NCBI RefSeq assembly: GCF_014384995.1
Contig: NZ_JACRSY010000019.1
Location: forward strand, 6,893 to 70,892
Direction: 5' to 3'
Length of the DNA stretch: 64,000 nt
From: Zhenhengia yiwuensis
GTDB taxonomy: Bacteria; Bacillota; Clostridia; Lachnospirales; Cellulosilyticaceae
In this document: positions 9,045-17,039 of the stretch, piece after piece
Layout: the number at the start of each line of letters is the position of its first letter
Numbering within the stretch: the first letter of the stretch is position 1
Translations under genes and position numbers: made by a program
Notes under the pieces: model-generated
Told to the model about the DNA's origin: nothing
Database searches by the model: none
What the model saw: only the letters and a program-made list of their open reading frames with translations

Positions 9045-10409
9045 ATGAAGCATAATGAAAACACAGCTATTATTATAGGATGTGCACGAAGTGGTTTAGC
9101 AGCAGCTAGACTTGCTACAAAAGATGGCTATCGTGTAAGTGTTTATGATAAAAAAACATATAATCAATTTCACAAGGATGACCAAGAACGTATTGATATT
9201 TTACAAGGGGAGGGGGTTCAGTTTATTTTTGAACCTTCTATAAGCCTTGATTCATACGATCTTATTATTGTAAGTCCTGGTGTACCACTTGATTTACCCT
9301 TTATAGAAGAAGCTATAAAGAAGGGTAAAAAAGTAATAGGTGAACTTGAGTATGCAGCAACTTTCTGTAAGGCACCTATTGTAGCCATTACAGGAACTAA
9401 TGGTAAAACAACAACCACATCTTTAGTAGGACAAATTATAAAAGCTTATAATCCTAACACATATGTAGTAGGGAATATTGGAAGAGCTTTTAGTGAAGAT
9501 GTATTACATATTCCTGAAAGTGGTGTTGTTGTAGCTGAAGTAAGTAGTTTTCAACTAGAAACCATTGAAACTTTCCATCCTAAAGTATCTGCCATTTTAA
9601 ATATTACGCCAGATCACCTTAATAGACATAAAACAATGGAAAATTACTGTAAAGCTAAATATCAAGTTTTTATAAATCAGTCTGATGCAGATTATGTGAT
9701 TCTAAACGAACAAGATGAGTATTTTGAAGAAGCGAAAAAGCTTGCATCAGGTCAAGTCATAACTTTCAATAACCAAAAAGCTACCTTACGAGGCGCTTTC
9801 TCAGATGGTACGAGCCTTTATGAAAATATAGGGGATAGGCAAGAGCTTGTCTGTGCTATTAAAGATTTAAAAATAGTAGGTGCACATAATATCGAAAATG
9901 CATTAGCTGCTATTGCCATCTGCAAGGCATTTGGTGTTCCAGAAGAGGTTATTAAAGAAGAAATCCAAAAGTTTGCTGGTGTTGAGCATCGCTTAGAATT
10001 TGTATGCACTAAAAAAGGTGTGGACTATTTCAATGACTCTAAAGCAACCAATGTTGGAGCTGCTATTCCAGGACTTATTTCTATGAATAAACCTATTCAC
10101 TTAATTGGTGGTGGAATGGACAAAAAGATTTCCTTTACAGAATGGGTGAAATTATTTACTGGAAGAGTTAAGAAGCTTTATGTTATTGGTGAATGTAAGG
10201 ATCAAATTCTAGAAGAATGTAAAATGCAGCATTTTGATGCTGTAGAAGCTTTTGAGACTTTTGAAGCAGCTATAAAAGCAGCTTATCAAAATGCACAGTC
10301 TAATGAATGTGTATTATTATCACCAGCTTGCGCAAGTTGGGATATGTTTGAAAGTTATGAACAAAGAGGTCAGATTTTTAAAGAAATTGTGAATCATTTG
10401 GAAGGGTGA
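9045..10409 (+). CDS. murD: UDP-MurNAc-L-alanine--D-glutamate ligase MurD
   Basis: MurD adds D-Glu to UDP-MurNAc-L-Ala with ATP hydrolysis. The 454 residues include an N-terminal Rossmann-like domain (GCARSGLAAARLA), the P-loop AITGTNGKTTTTSL (about residue 114), NITPDHLNRH in the central domain, and NDSKATNVGA plus LLSPACASWDMFESYEQRG in the C-terminal domain. It lies 12 bases after mraY and 5 before ftsW, in the standard dcw order. Confidence 0.95.
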   Translation: MKHNENTAIIIGCARSGLAAARLATKDGYRVSVYDKKTYNQFHKDDQERIDILQGEGVQFIFEPSISLDSYDLIIVSPGVPLDLPFIEEAIKKGKKVIGELEYAATFCKAPIVAITGTNGKTTTTSLVGQIIKAYNPNTYVVGNIGRAFSEDVLHIPESGVVVAEVSSFQLETIETFHPKVSAILNITPDHLNRHKTMENYCKAKYQVFINQSDADYVILNEQDEYFEEAKKLASGQVITFNNQKATLRGAFSDGTSLYENIGDRQELVCAIKDLKIVGAHNIENALAAIAICKAFGVPEEVIKEEIQKFAGVEHRLEFVCTKKGVDYFNDSKATNVGAAIPGLISMNKPIHLIGGGMDKKISFTEWVKLFTGRVKKLYVIGECKDQILEECKMQHFDAVEAFETFEAAIKAAYQNAQSNECVLLSPACASWDMFESYEQRGQIFKEIVNHLEG

Positions 10410-10414
10410 TGTAA

Positions 10415-11605
10415 ATGGCAACATCAAAAACACTTACTAAAAAGAAAAAAGTTACGTTAAAACACGCCCCAGATTTTTTACTCATCACAATGATTATTTT
10501 AATTGTTGGATTTGGAGTTGTAATGGTTTATAGTGCTAGTCACTATCATGGTATGACTAACTTTGGAGACCCTTTTAGATTTGCAAAACGTCAATTATTA
10601 GTTGGTATTGCAGGTATTGGCGTGATGTTTTGTGTAACATACTTTTTTAATTACCGTATTTTGGCTAATATTAAGATAGCAGGACTTTTGTACGGTATAT
10701 CGATTTTACTTGCACTAAGTTTATTTGTATTTGGTAAAAATGTTAATGGAGCTACAAGATGGATTGAAATTGGACCTATTCAATTTCAACCTTCAGAAGT
10801 AGTTAAAATAGGTGTTATTATCATGCTTTCTTCGTATATTTTAAAGTATAGGAAGAAGCTTGATAAAATACGCTATTTACTTATCGGTGGACTCATTGTA
10901 TTAGTACCTACTGTTATTATTGCTGTAGAGAACCTTAGTTCTGCTATTGTTGTAGCTTTTGTAGGTTTACTTATTTTATTTGTGTCTACACCGAAGATAT
11001 GGTACTACATATTAGGGATAGTTGTAGGGGGAGCAGCTATCATGTGGATTTATTATATTGCAGTAAATAACATAGAACTTGGAGGCTTTTTAGGAGAAAT
11101 CTTTAAGCCTTATAGATTAGACCGTATTCGTATTTGGCAAGATCCCTGGATTGATCCTGTAGGTGGAGGTTATCAACCTATTCAGTCGCTCTATGCTATA
11201 GGTTCAGGAGGACTATTTGGTACAGGTTTAGGATTAGGTGTACAGAAACTAGGATTTTTACCAGAACCTCACAATGATATTATTTTTGCTGTTATTTGTG
11301 AAGAATTAGGACTTGTAGGAGCAGCCTTATTACTATTAGCATATGCCGTACTTGTTTTAAGAGGATTCTCCGTTGCAGCGCACGCAGATGATTTCTTTGG
11401 AGCTTTAGTAGCTACGGGTATATCGGGAATGATTGCTGTACAGGTGCTTATTAATGTAGCTGTTAATACCAATAGTATTCCAACTACAGGGATGCAGCTT
11501 CCTATGGTAAGTTATGGGGGAACGGCTCTGCTAATCTTATTAGGTTCTTTAGGAATATTAGTTAATATATCGCGAACAGCAGCTATAGGAAAACCAAAGG
11601 AGTAA
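10415..11605 (+). CDS. SEDS-family peptidoglycan glycosyltransferase FtsW/SpoVE
   Basis: This 396-residue SEDS protein polymerises lipid II, paired with a class B PBP. About ten transmembrane segments are visible. Family signatures include NGATRWIEIGPIQFQPSE, PYRLDRIRIWQDPW and, near the end, VNTNSIPTTGMQLPMVSYGG. FtsW and SpoVE cannot be separated by eye. The location in the dcw cluster suits either, and one protein may serve both the vegetative PBP and SpoVD. murG, which normally follows, is missing here. Confidence 0.9.
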   Translation: MATSKTLTKKKKVTLKHAPDFLLITMIILIVGFGVVMVYSASHYHGMTNFGDPFRFAKRQLLVGIAGIGVMFCVTYFFNYRILANIKIAGLLYGISILLALSLFVFGKNVNGATRWIEIGPIQFQPSEVVKIGVIIMLSSYILKYRKKLDKIRYLLIGGLIVLVPTVIIAVENLSSAIVVAFVGLLILFVSTPKIWYYILGIVVGGAAIMWIYYIAVNNIELGGFLGEIFKPYRLDRIRIWQDPWIDPVGGGYQPIQSLYAIGSGGLFGTGLGLGVQKLGFLPEPHNDIIFAVICEELGLVGAALLLLAYAVLVLRGFSVAAHADDFFGALVATGISGMIAVQVLINVAVNTNSIPTTGMQLPMVSYGGTALLILLGSLGILVNISRTAAIGKPKE

Positions 11606-11610
11606 TACAG

Positions 11611-11646
11611 ATAGGACATTTATAAGAAAGCTTATAAATGTCCTAT
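11611..11646 (+). terminator. 16-bp perfect hairpin after ftsW/spoVE
   Basis: Bases 11611-11626 and 11631-11646 are exact reverse complements around an AAAG loop. Only a short TTTA follows, so it may be a weak terminator or an mRNA-stabilising or processing hairpin between ftsW and divIB. It stands where murG is normally found. Confidence 0.6.
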
Positions 11647-11680
11647 TTAGTATGTGGCGTTAATGAAAGGAGTAAGATAC

Positions 11681-12400
11681 ATGAGAGGAAATGAGAAAAT
11701 AGTACTCAAAAAGGGATTATATGTCTTAGCAATTATAGGTCTTATATTTGTGATAATTTTATTTTTACCTATTTGGCGTATTGAGCAGATTGATGTAACA
11801 AGTACTCATTACTATACAGAAGAGGAAATTTTAAAAGAGGGGGGCATAGTACTGAATATGCACCCTCTAAGTCTCAATAAAAAAATAGCTACTAAACATA
11901 TTACAGAACTTCCATTTGTAGAAGAAGTACAAATAAATTATGAATTTCCCAATCGTTTGACTGTAAAGGTAGTAGAAAATCAGCTATTAGGATACATACA
12001 GTTTCATGATAGCTTTCTATGCATTGATCAAAAGGGGAAAGTGCTTGAACAAAGTAAAAGTAAAAGGTTTGAATTACCTTTATTAGAAGGTATGCAATTT
12101 GAATATTTCTCAATTGGCGAAAAAATAGGGATAGGAAATGAGGAAAAAGTAGATACAGTAAAAGAAATGGTTACTATCTTGTCAAAATATGATTTTTTAA
12201 AGGAAATAGATGTTATAGACGTCTCAAATCTAGAAGAAATCCACTTGTATGTTGGTAAGTTAAATGTTATAATTGGTAATATCAGAAATTTTGACGAAAA
12301 AATAAAATGGTTAATACAGGTAAATAATAATTATTCCATGGGAATATTAGATTTATCGTACATTCAAGACGGACAAGCTGTTTTGACGCCGCTAGATTAG
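11681..12400 (+). CDS. divIB: Cell division protein DivIB/FtsQ
   Basis: This 239-residue bitopic protein has a short cytoplasmic stretch and one transmembrane segment (about residues 13-33, GLYVLAIIGLIFVIILFLP). An extracellular POTRA domain follows (IEQIDVTSTHYYTEEEILKEGG) and then a beta domain (LPFVEEVQINYEFPNRLTVKVVE). ATG 11681 is chosen over GTG 11654 because AAAGGAG lies eight bases upstream of it. It acts in the DivIB-FtsL-DivIC complex that regulates septal peptidoglycan synthesis. Its place directly before ftsZ is typical. Confidence 0.88.
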   Translation: MRGNEKIVLKKGLYVLAIIGLIFVIILFLPIWRIEQIDVTSTHYYTEEEILKEGGIVLNMHPLSLNKKIATKHITELPFVEEVQINYEFPNRLTVKVVENQLLGYIQFHDSFLCIDQKGKVLEQSKSKRFELPLLEGMQFEYFSIGEKIGIGNEEKVDTVKEMVTILSKYDFLKEIDVIDVSNLEEIHLYVGKLNVIIGNIRNFDEKIKWLIQVNNNYSMGILDLSYIQDGQAVLTPLD

Positions 12401-12407
12401 TAATAGA

Positions 12408-12435
12408 TTGTTTGATTAAGAGTGTTTTATATTAT
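12408..12435 (+). promoter_or_regulatory. Candidate promoter for ftsZ
   Basis: TTGTTT (12408-12413) and TATTAT (12430-12435) are separated by 16 bases, in the short gap between divIB and ftsZ. Both hexamers deviate from consensus, and the neighbourhood is AT-rich. Confidence 0.4.
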
Positions 12436-12479
12436 ACCTTAAATATAGTCATATGCGAATGAATAAAGGGGGAGTAGTC

Positions 12480-13595
12480 TTGCTCGAATTTTGTATGGAA
12501 CATGAATGCCAAGGAGCTCAAATTAAAGTAATAGGTGTTGGTGGCGGTGGTAACAACGCCGTAGATAGAATGATTGAAAAAGGCTTAGCAAGTGTCGATT
12601 TTATTACAATTAATACAGATCATCAAGCATTATCTCGTTCTCAAGCACCAACAAAAATACAAATTGGTGAAAAAATGACAAGAGGACTTGGTGCAGGTGC
12701 AAATCCTGAAATTGGAACAAAATCTGCTGAAGAAAGCCGTGAAGAAATTGTACAAGCTATTAAAGGTACAGATATGTTATTTATCACAGCTGGAATGGGC
12801 GGTGGTACTGGGACAGGTGCTGCACCAGTTATTGCAAGTATTGCAAAAGAACAAGGCATTTTAACAGTAGGCGTTGTAACAAAACCTTTTGGTTTTGAAG
12901 GAAGAAAACGTATGTTAAATGCTGAAAAAGGTATTGAAGAACTTAAGAAATCAGTAGATACACTTGTTATTATTCCAAATGATAAGATTTTACAAGTTAT
13001 TGATAAGAAAACAACAATGCTTGAAGCTTTTAGTAAAGCAGATGATGTACTTCAACAAGGTGTACAAGGTATTGCAGACCTTATTTCTAATCCAGGGGTT
13101 ATTAACCTAGACTTTGCGGATGTACGTACTATTATGAACAACAAAGGTGTTGCACATATGGGTATTGGACGTGCATCAGGTGAAAATCGTGCAGAAGAAG
13201 CAATCAAACAAGCAATCAGTAGCCCACTTCTTGATACAACCATTGATGGTGCAAGATGTGTTCTAATTAACATGGCTGGTGGTGAGTCATTAGGGCTTAT
13301 GGAAGCTAATATGGGTGCTAATCTTATTTGTGAATGTGTTGACCCAGATGCAGAAATTATTTTTGGTACTTCTATTAATGAAGAACTTGGAGATGAAATT
13401 GTTATTACAGTTATTGCAACGGATTTCCATAATAAAGAGATTATTCCTCAACGTTTTGAACAGCCTAAACAAGTGGTAGCAGAAACGGCTCCTCAAGCAA
13501 TGAAACATGAAGAAGTTTCAATAAAAAAAGAAGAAGTACATAAAGCGCCTGAGGTACAAGTAGAAATTCCACATTTTTTAAGACGTTCTAGATAA
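12480..13595 (+). CDS. ftsZ: Cell division GTPase FtsZ
   Basis: FtsZ is the tubulin homologue that forms the division ring. GVGGGGNNAVDRM begins the GTPase domain, GGGTGTGAAPVIA is the tubulin signature, and NLDFADVRTIM lies near the T7 loop. After a variable linker, the end reads EIPHFLRRSR, similar to the conserved C-terminal peptide that binds SepF or FtsA. The TTG at 12480 is preferred because AAAGGGGGAG lies six bases upstream and the protein then begins close to the conserved domain. An ATG at 12453 in the same frame is possible but has no ribosome binding site. ftsA is not present here. Confidence 0.95.
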   Translation: MLEFCMEHECQGAQIKVIGVGGGGNNAVDRMIEKGLASVDFITINTDHQALSRSQAPTKIQIGEKMTRGLGAGANPEIGTKSAEESREEIVQAIKGTDMLFITAGMGGGTGTGAAPVIASIAKEQGILTVGVVTKPFGFEGRKRMLNAEKGIEELKKSVDTLVIIPNDKILQVIDKKTTMLEAFSKADDVLQQGVQGIADLISNPGVINLDFADVRTIMNNKGVAHMGIGRASGENRAEEAIKQAISSPLLDTTIDGARCVLINMAGGESLGLMEANMGANLICECVDPDAEIIFGTSINEELGDEIVITVIATDFHNKEIIPQRFEQPKQVVAETAPQAMKHEEVSIKKEEVHKAPEVQVEIPHFLRRSR

Positions 13596-13598
13596 CAT

Positions 13599-13634
13599 AA
13601 AAAAAGATACGATAATTGTCGTATCTTTTTTTTT
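13599..13634 (+). terminator. Intrinsic terminator after ftsZ
   Basis: The stem GATACGA/TCGTATC is extended by an A-tract pairing with the T-tract, with a short loop and a run of nine T. It ends the dcw transcript before the sporulation genes. Confidence 0.9.
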
Positions 13635-13648
13635 ATATTTTCTTCAGT

Positions 13649-13679
13649 TTTACAAAATTTGTATAGAAGATGCTATAAA
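13649..13679 (+). promoter_or_regulatory. Candidate promoter for spoIIGA-sigE
   Basis: TTTACA (13649-13654) and TATAAA (13674-13679) are 19 bases apart, about 30 bases before spoIIGA. The Bacillus spoIIG promoter also has over-long spacing and needs Spo0A, but I could not identify convincing Spo0A boxes, so this stays tentative. Confidence 0.35.
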
Positions 13680-13708
13680 ATATTTTTGTAGCCAAGAGGG
13701 GGGGAGGT

Positions 13709-14590
13709 ATGGTGCAAGTCCTATATATAGATGTTTTATTTATACTCAATTTGATTATGGATTTTTATATTTTTGTCATTGCTGCTATTATATTTAATCA
13801 TTCTATAAAAAAAAGCAATCTTATCATAGGTAGTATCTTAGCTGCAGGACTGTATTGCCTAGGGTTTATTGTGCCAGTATTACGTAATCTACCTCTTTAT
13901 TTATATTATTTTTTCATACCTATTATGCCTATCCTTATGATTTTTAAACCGAACACCTTAAAAATGTTTATAAAAGTATTTCTGATCAGCCATTTTGCAG
14001 CATTTTTAATAGGAGGAGCTGTATTTAACAGTTACTATATATGTTTAGCGCTAGGGATAGTTCATTCACTTTCTATGATAATCCCTATTTTAATAGGAGG
14101 GATGATCTGTTTAATTATTTATTTAAGTTCTAATTTTATAAGAAAGCGTTTTATCATGCCTCATTTTGAATATGATCTGAGTTTATGTAAGGATGGAGAA
14201 CATATCCAGCTTAAAGGTTTTTTAGATTCGGGCAATTGTCTTTACACGCTTTCTTCTCATAAACCAGTAAGTGTCGTACCTTATGAGGACGTGAAACCCT
14301 TATTGTCAGAAGGTGAAAAAGGCGTTATGAGTGAGTGTTTTAAATATGGCATACAAGAGTCATTAAATAAAGTACATCAGGAAATGGCCAAGATTTATCT
14401 TATTCCTTATGAAAGTATAGGATGTAAGGAAGGTATTCTACTTGGTATAGTCGTAGATCATATGACCATAAGCAAGGGGGCCTACTGCCAAGTTTTTGAT
14501 GAATGTGTAATAGGTGTTGTACAAAATCAAGTTTTTAATAGACAAAATTATAGTGCACTTATTCATCCAGATTATTTGTTAAGACCATAA
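13709..14590 (+). CDS. spoIIGA: Sigma-E factor processing peptidase SpoIIGA
   Basis: SpoIIGA is the membrane aspartic protease that cleaves pro-sigma-E in the mother cell after activation by SpoIIR. The 293 residues comprise five hydrophobic segments in the first half and a soluble C-terminal half with the aspartic motif FLDSGNCLY (D173-S-G-N). The very strong GGGGGGAGG site sits just before the ATG. The substrate gene sigE follows after 12 bases, exactly the spoIIG arrangement. Confidence 0.93.
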   Translation: MVQVLYIDVLFILNLIMDFYIFVIAAIIFNHSIKKSNLIIGSILAAGLYCLGFIVPVLRNLPLYLYYFFIPIMPILMIFKPNTLKMFIKVFLISHFAAFLIGGAVFNSYYICLALGIVHSLSMIIPILIGGMICLIIYLSSNFIRKRFIMPHFEYDLSLCKDGEHIQLKGFLDSGNCLYTLSSHKPVSVVPYEDVKPLLSEGEKGVMSECFKYGIQESLNKVHQEMAKIYLIPYESIGCKEGILLGIVVDHMTISKGAYCQVFDECVIGVVQNQVFNRQNYSALIHPDYLLRP

Positions 14591-14602
14591 GGAGGATGTG
14601 AA

Positions 14603-15352
14603 ATGAAGTTAAGAGGTTATGTAGCATATTGTATTGCGTGGATTAAGAAGATGGCAGGGCGTTATTTATTAAGATATAAACAACCTGTTCACTATATTGG
14701 TGGAAGTGAAGTATTACCACCACCACTTACAAAACAAGAAGAAGAGTCTTTGGTAACTTGTATCAGTAAATATAAAGATGATAGACAAACTTTAGAACGT
14801 GTCAAAAATGTTCTTATAGAACGTAATTTAAGACTTGTAGTATATATTGCACGTAAGTTTGAAAATACAGGGATAGGTATGGAAGATTTGATTTCTATTG
14901 GTACGATTGGATTAATTAAAGCTATCAATACTTTTAATCCCGAAAAAAAAATTAAGCTTGCAACTTATGCATCAAGATGTATTGAAAATGAAATTTTAAT
15001 GTATTTAAGACGTACGAATAAGCTTAAAATTGAAATTTCTATAGATGAGCCACTCAATGTAGACTGGGATGGTAATGAACTACTTCTTTCAGATATTTTA
15101 GGAACAGAATCGGATATTATTTATCGGAATATTGAGGATGAAGTGGATAAGACTTTACTTAAGCAGGCACTTGAAAAGTTATCTGAAAGAGAACGTGAAA
15201 TTGTAGAATTAAGATTTGGGTTTAATACACAAGGTAAAGAAAAAACACAAAAAGAAGTAGCAGATTTATTAGGGATTTCTCAATCTTATATTTCTAGATT
15301 AGAAAAGAAGATTATATTGAGACTAAAAAAGGAAATTACTAGAATGAGTTAA
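14603..15352 (+). CDS. sigE: RNA polymerase sigma-E factor (pro-form)
   Basis: This is the mother-cell sporulation sigma factor. The first 30 residues are an amphipathic, basic, membrane-seeking pro-sequence. HYIGGSEVLPPPLT aligns with the Bacillus cleavage region, placing SpoIIGA cleavage between about H30 and Y31. Regions 2 to 4 follow (NLRLVVYIARKFENTG, GTIGLIKAINTFNPEK, LSEREREIVELRFG). The C-terminal helix-turn-helix reads KEVADLLGISQSYISRLEKK. It is co-transcribed with spoIIGA. Confidence 0.95.
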   Translation: MKLRGYVAYCIAWIKKMAGRYLLRYKQPVHYIGGSEVLPPPLTKQEEESLVTCISKYKDDRQTLERVKNVLIERNLRLVVYIARKFENTGIGMEDLISIGTIGLIKAINTFNPEKKIKLATYASRCIENEILMYLRRTNKLKIEISIDEPLNVDWDGNELLLSDILGTESDIIYRNIEDEVDKTLLKQALEKLSEREREIVELRFGFNTQGKEKTQKEVADLLGISQSYISRLEKKIILRLKKEITRMS

Positions 15353-15435
15353 GGCTGTGCATAAAATAACTAAGGATGGAGATGCTTATTTATATGCTTA
15401 TGTAATACTTAATGGTATGACTAGGAGGAATCTGC

Positions 15436-16209
15436 ATGGCAATAAATAAAGTAGAAATTTGTGGGGTAAACACTGCAAAACTACCCATTCTTTCAAATGA
15501 AAAAAAAGAAATCTTATTTAAGCTAATAGAACAGGGAGATTTACATGCTAGGGAAGAATATATATATGGTAATTTAAGACTTGTTCTCAGTGTTATTCAA
15601 AGGTTTAATAATAGGGGGGAGCATGTAGATGACCTATTCCAAGTAGGTTGTATAGGACTTATTAAGGCTATTGATAATTTTGATGTCACCCAAAATGTCA
15701 AGTTTTCCACTTATGCAGTCCCTATGATTATTGGAGAAATTAGACGTTACTTAAGAGACAATAATTCTATACGTGTAAGTAGATCGTTAAGGGATACTGC
15801 GTATAAAGCCTTACAAGCCAAGGAAAAGCTTACAAGACAAAATGCAAAGGAGCCTAATATACAGGAGATTGCAGCAGAGCTGGGCTTGCCTAAAGAAGAT
15901 GTTGTTTTTGCATTAGATGCTATTCAAGATCCTATCTCTTTATTTGAACCTGTTTATCATGATGAAAGTGATGCGCTTTATATTATGGATCAAGTAAGTG
16001 ATGAGAAGAGTCAAGATGATATATGGTTAGAAAATATTTCACTTAAAGAAGCAATGAAGAGACTAAATAGTAGAGAAAAACATATTTTAACATTACGATT
16101 TTTTGCAGGCAAAACACAAATGGAAGTAGCTGATGAGATTGGAATTTCTCAAGCTCAAGTTTCCAGATTAGAAAAGACTGCACTTAAGCATATGAAAAAA
16201 TATATTTAA
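15436..16209 (+). CDS. sigG: Forespore RNA polymerase sigma-G factor
   Basis: This 257-residue sigma-70 family protein of the SigF/SigG group begins MAINKVEICGVNTAKLPILS, the conserved SigG start that includes the CsfB/SpoIIAB-binding region. Region 2 reads NLRLVLSVIQRFNNRGEHVDDLFQVG, and region 4 ends with MEVADEIGISQAQVSRLEK. It directs late forespore gene expression. It follows sigE with an 83-base gap. A TGCATA at 15358 could be a sigma-F/G -35 element, but the -10 match (around 15381) is poor. AGGAGG precedes the ATG. Confidence 0.95.
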   Translation: MAINKVEICGVNTAKLPILSNEKKEILFKLIEQGDLHAREEYIYGNLRLVLSVIQRFNNRGEHVDDLFQVGCIGLIKAIDNFDVTQNVKFSTYAVPMIIGEIRRYLRDNNSIRVSRSLRDTAYKALQAKEKLTRQNAKEPNIQEIAAELGLPKEDVVFALDAIQDPISLFEPVYHDESDALYIMDQVSDEKSQDDIWLENISLKEAMKRLNSREKHILTLRFFAGKTQMEVADEIGISQAQVSRLEKTALKHMKKYI

Positions 16210-16238
16210 TTTTTATATAAAATAAGGGGGATTAGCGA

Positions 16239-16499
16239 ATGCGTATAGGTGATATGAAACACAAAGAAATTATTAATACGCTAGATGGAGCAAGACTTGG
16301 TTACATCTGTGATGTAGAAATTGATTGGACAACAGGACAAGTTAAAAAATTAGTTGTACCTGGTCCTGGAAAGGTAATGGGGCTCTTTGGTAGAGAAACA
16401 GAGTATCTTATTCCTTGGGAGAACATAAAAAAAATAGGAGAAGATATTATTTTAGTAGAATTAAAAGATGGTATGTCTATGAAGATAGATGAATATTGA
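16239..16499 (+). CDS. ylmC: YlmC/YmxH-family PRC-barrel sporulation protein
   Basis: This small 86-residue beta-rich protein reads GARLGYICDVEIDWTTGQVKKLVVPG and YLIPWENIKKIGEDIILVE. That is the PRC-barrel pattern of the YlmC/YmxH family, which in Clostridia is regularly found right after sigG. The molecular role is unknown. It is 29 bases after sigG and is preceded by AAGGGGG. Confidence 0.8.
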   Translation: MRIGDMKHKEIINTLDGARLGYICDVEIDWTTGQVKKLVVPGPGKVMGLFGRETEYLIPWENIKKIGEDIILVELKDGMSMKIDEY

Positions 16500-16556
16500 C
16501 TTCCGGTATATACATATGTTATGTTAAAGTATAATACATGTGTAGGAGGATAACAA

Positions 16557-17015
16557 ATGAAGTGTCCTTTTTGTGGATATGCCATGTCTAAAGTACTGAA
16601 CTCTAGGCCAACAGAGGACAATAAGTCCATTAGAAGACGTAGACAATGTGAAAGATGTGAACGTAGGTTTACAACTTATGAAAAGATAGAGTGTATGCCT
16701 ATTATGGTAATTAAAACTAATCAAACACGCGAACCTTTTGACAGAGATAAGCTCTTAAAAGGTATTTTACGTTCATGTAATAAACGTCCTATTCATTTAG
16801 AACAGTTAGAGGCTATTGTAGGAGAAATTGAAAATCAAATTTATGCCTATGAACGTAAAGAAATTACATCTGCTGAAATTGGTGAGATTGCTATGGCTTA
16901 CTTAAAACAACTTGACGAAGTGGCTTATATCCGTTTTGCGTCTGTGTATAAGAAATTTAATGATATTGATGAATTTATTGTAGAATTAGAGAATATTAAA
17001 AAACGTAAAAAATAG
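16557..17015 (+). CDS. nrdR: Transcriptional repressor NrdR
   Basis: NrdR represses ribonucleotide reductase genes when bound to dATP/ATP. The N-terminal zinc ribbon has CPFC (C3, C6) and CERC, flanked by the RRRRQCERCERRFTTYE DNA-binding segment. An ATP-cone follows (residues about 49-139, VIKTNQTREPFDRDKLLKGI). Length 152 is normal. AGGAGG precedes the ATG, and a TATAAT-like hexamer is at 16530-16535. Its probable target, nrdDG, carries two NrdR-box-like sites at 50257-50303. Confidence 0.95.
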   Translation: MKCPFCGYAMSKVLNSRPTEDNKSIRRRRQCERCERRFTTYEKIECMPIMVIKTNQTREPFDRDKLLKGILRSCNKRPIHLEQLEAIVGEIENQIYAYERKEITSAEIGEIAMAYLKQLDEVAYIRFASVYKKFNDIDEFIVELENIKKRKK

Positions 17016-17039
17016 TCCTTATTAAAAGGACTATTTTTT
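17007..17039. terminator. Bidirectional terminator between nrdR and comM
   Basis: Arms 17007-17020 and 17026-17039 are perfect complements (14 bp), with A- and T-tracts on both sides, between convergent genes. Each gene's stop codon lies inside the structure. Confidence 0.9.

Noticed and set aside
15353..15435. Possible sigma-F/G promoter before sigG and a repeated ATGCTTAT
   Set aside because: TGCATA matches the -35 of forespore sigma factors, but no -10 element at proper spacing fits well. The eight-base repeat is within chance in AT-rich DNA.
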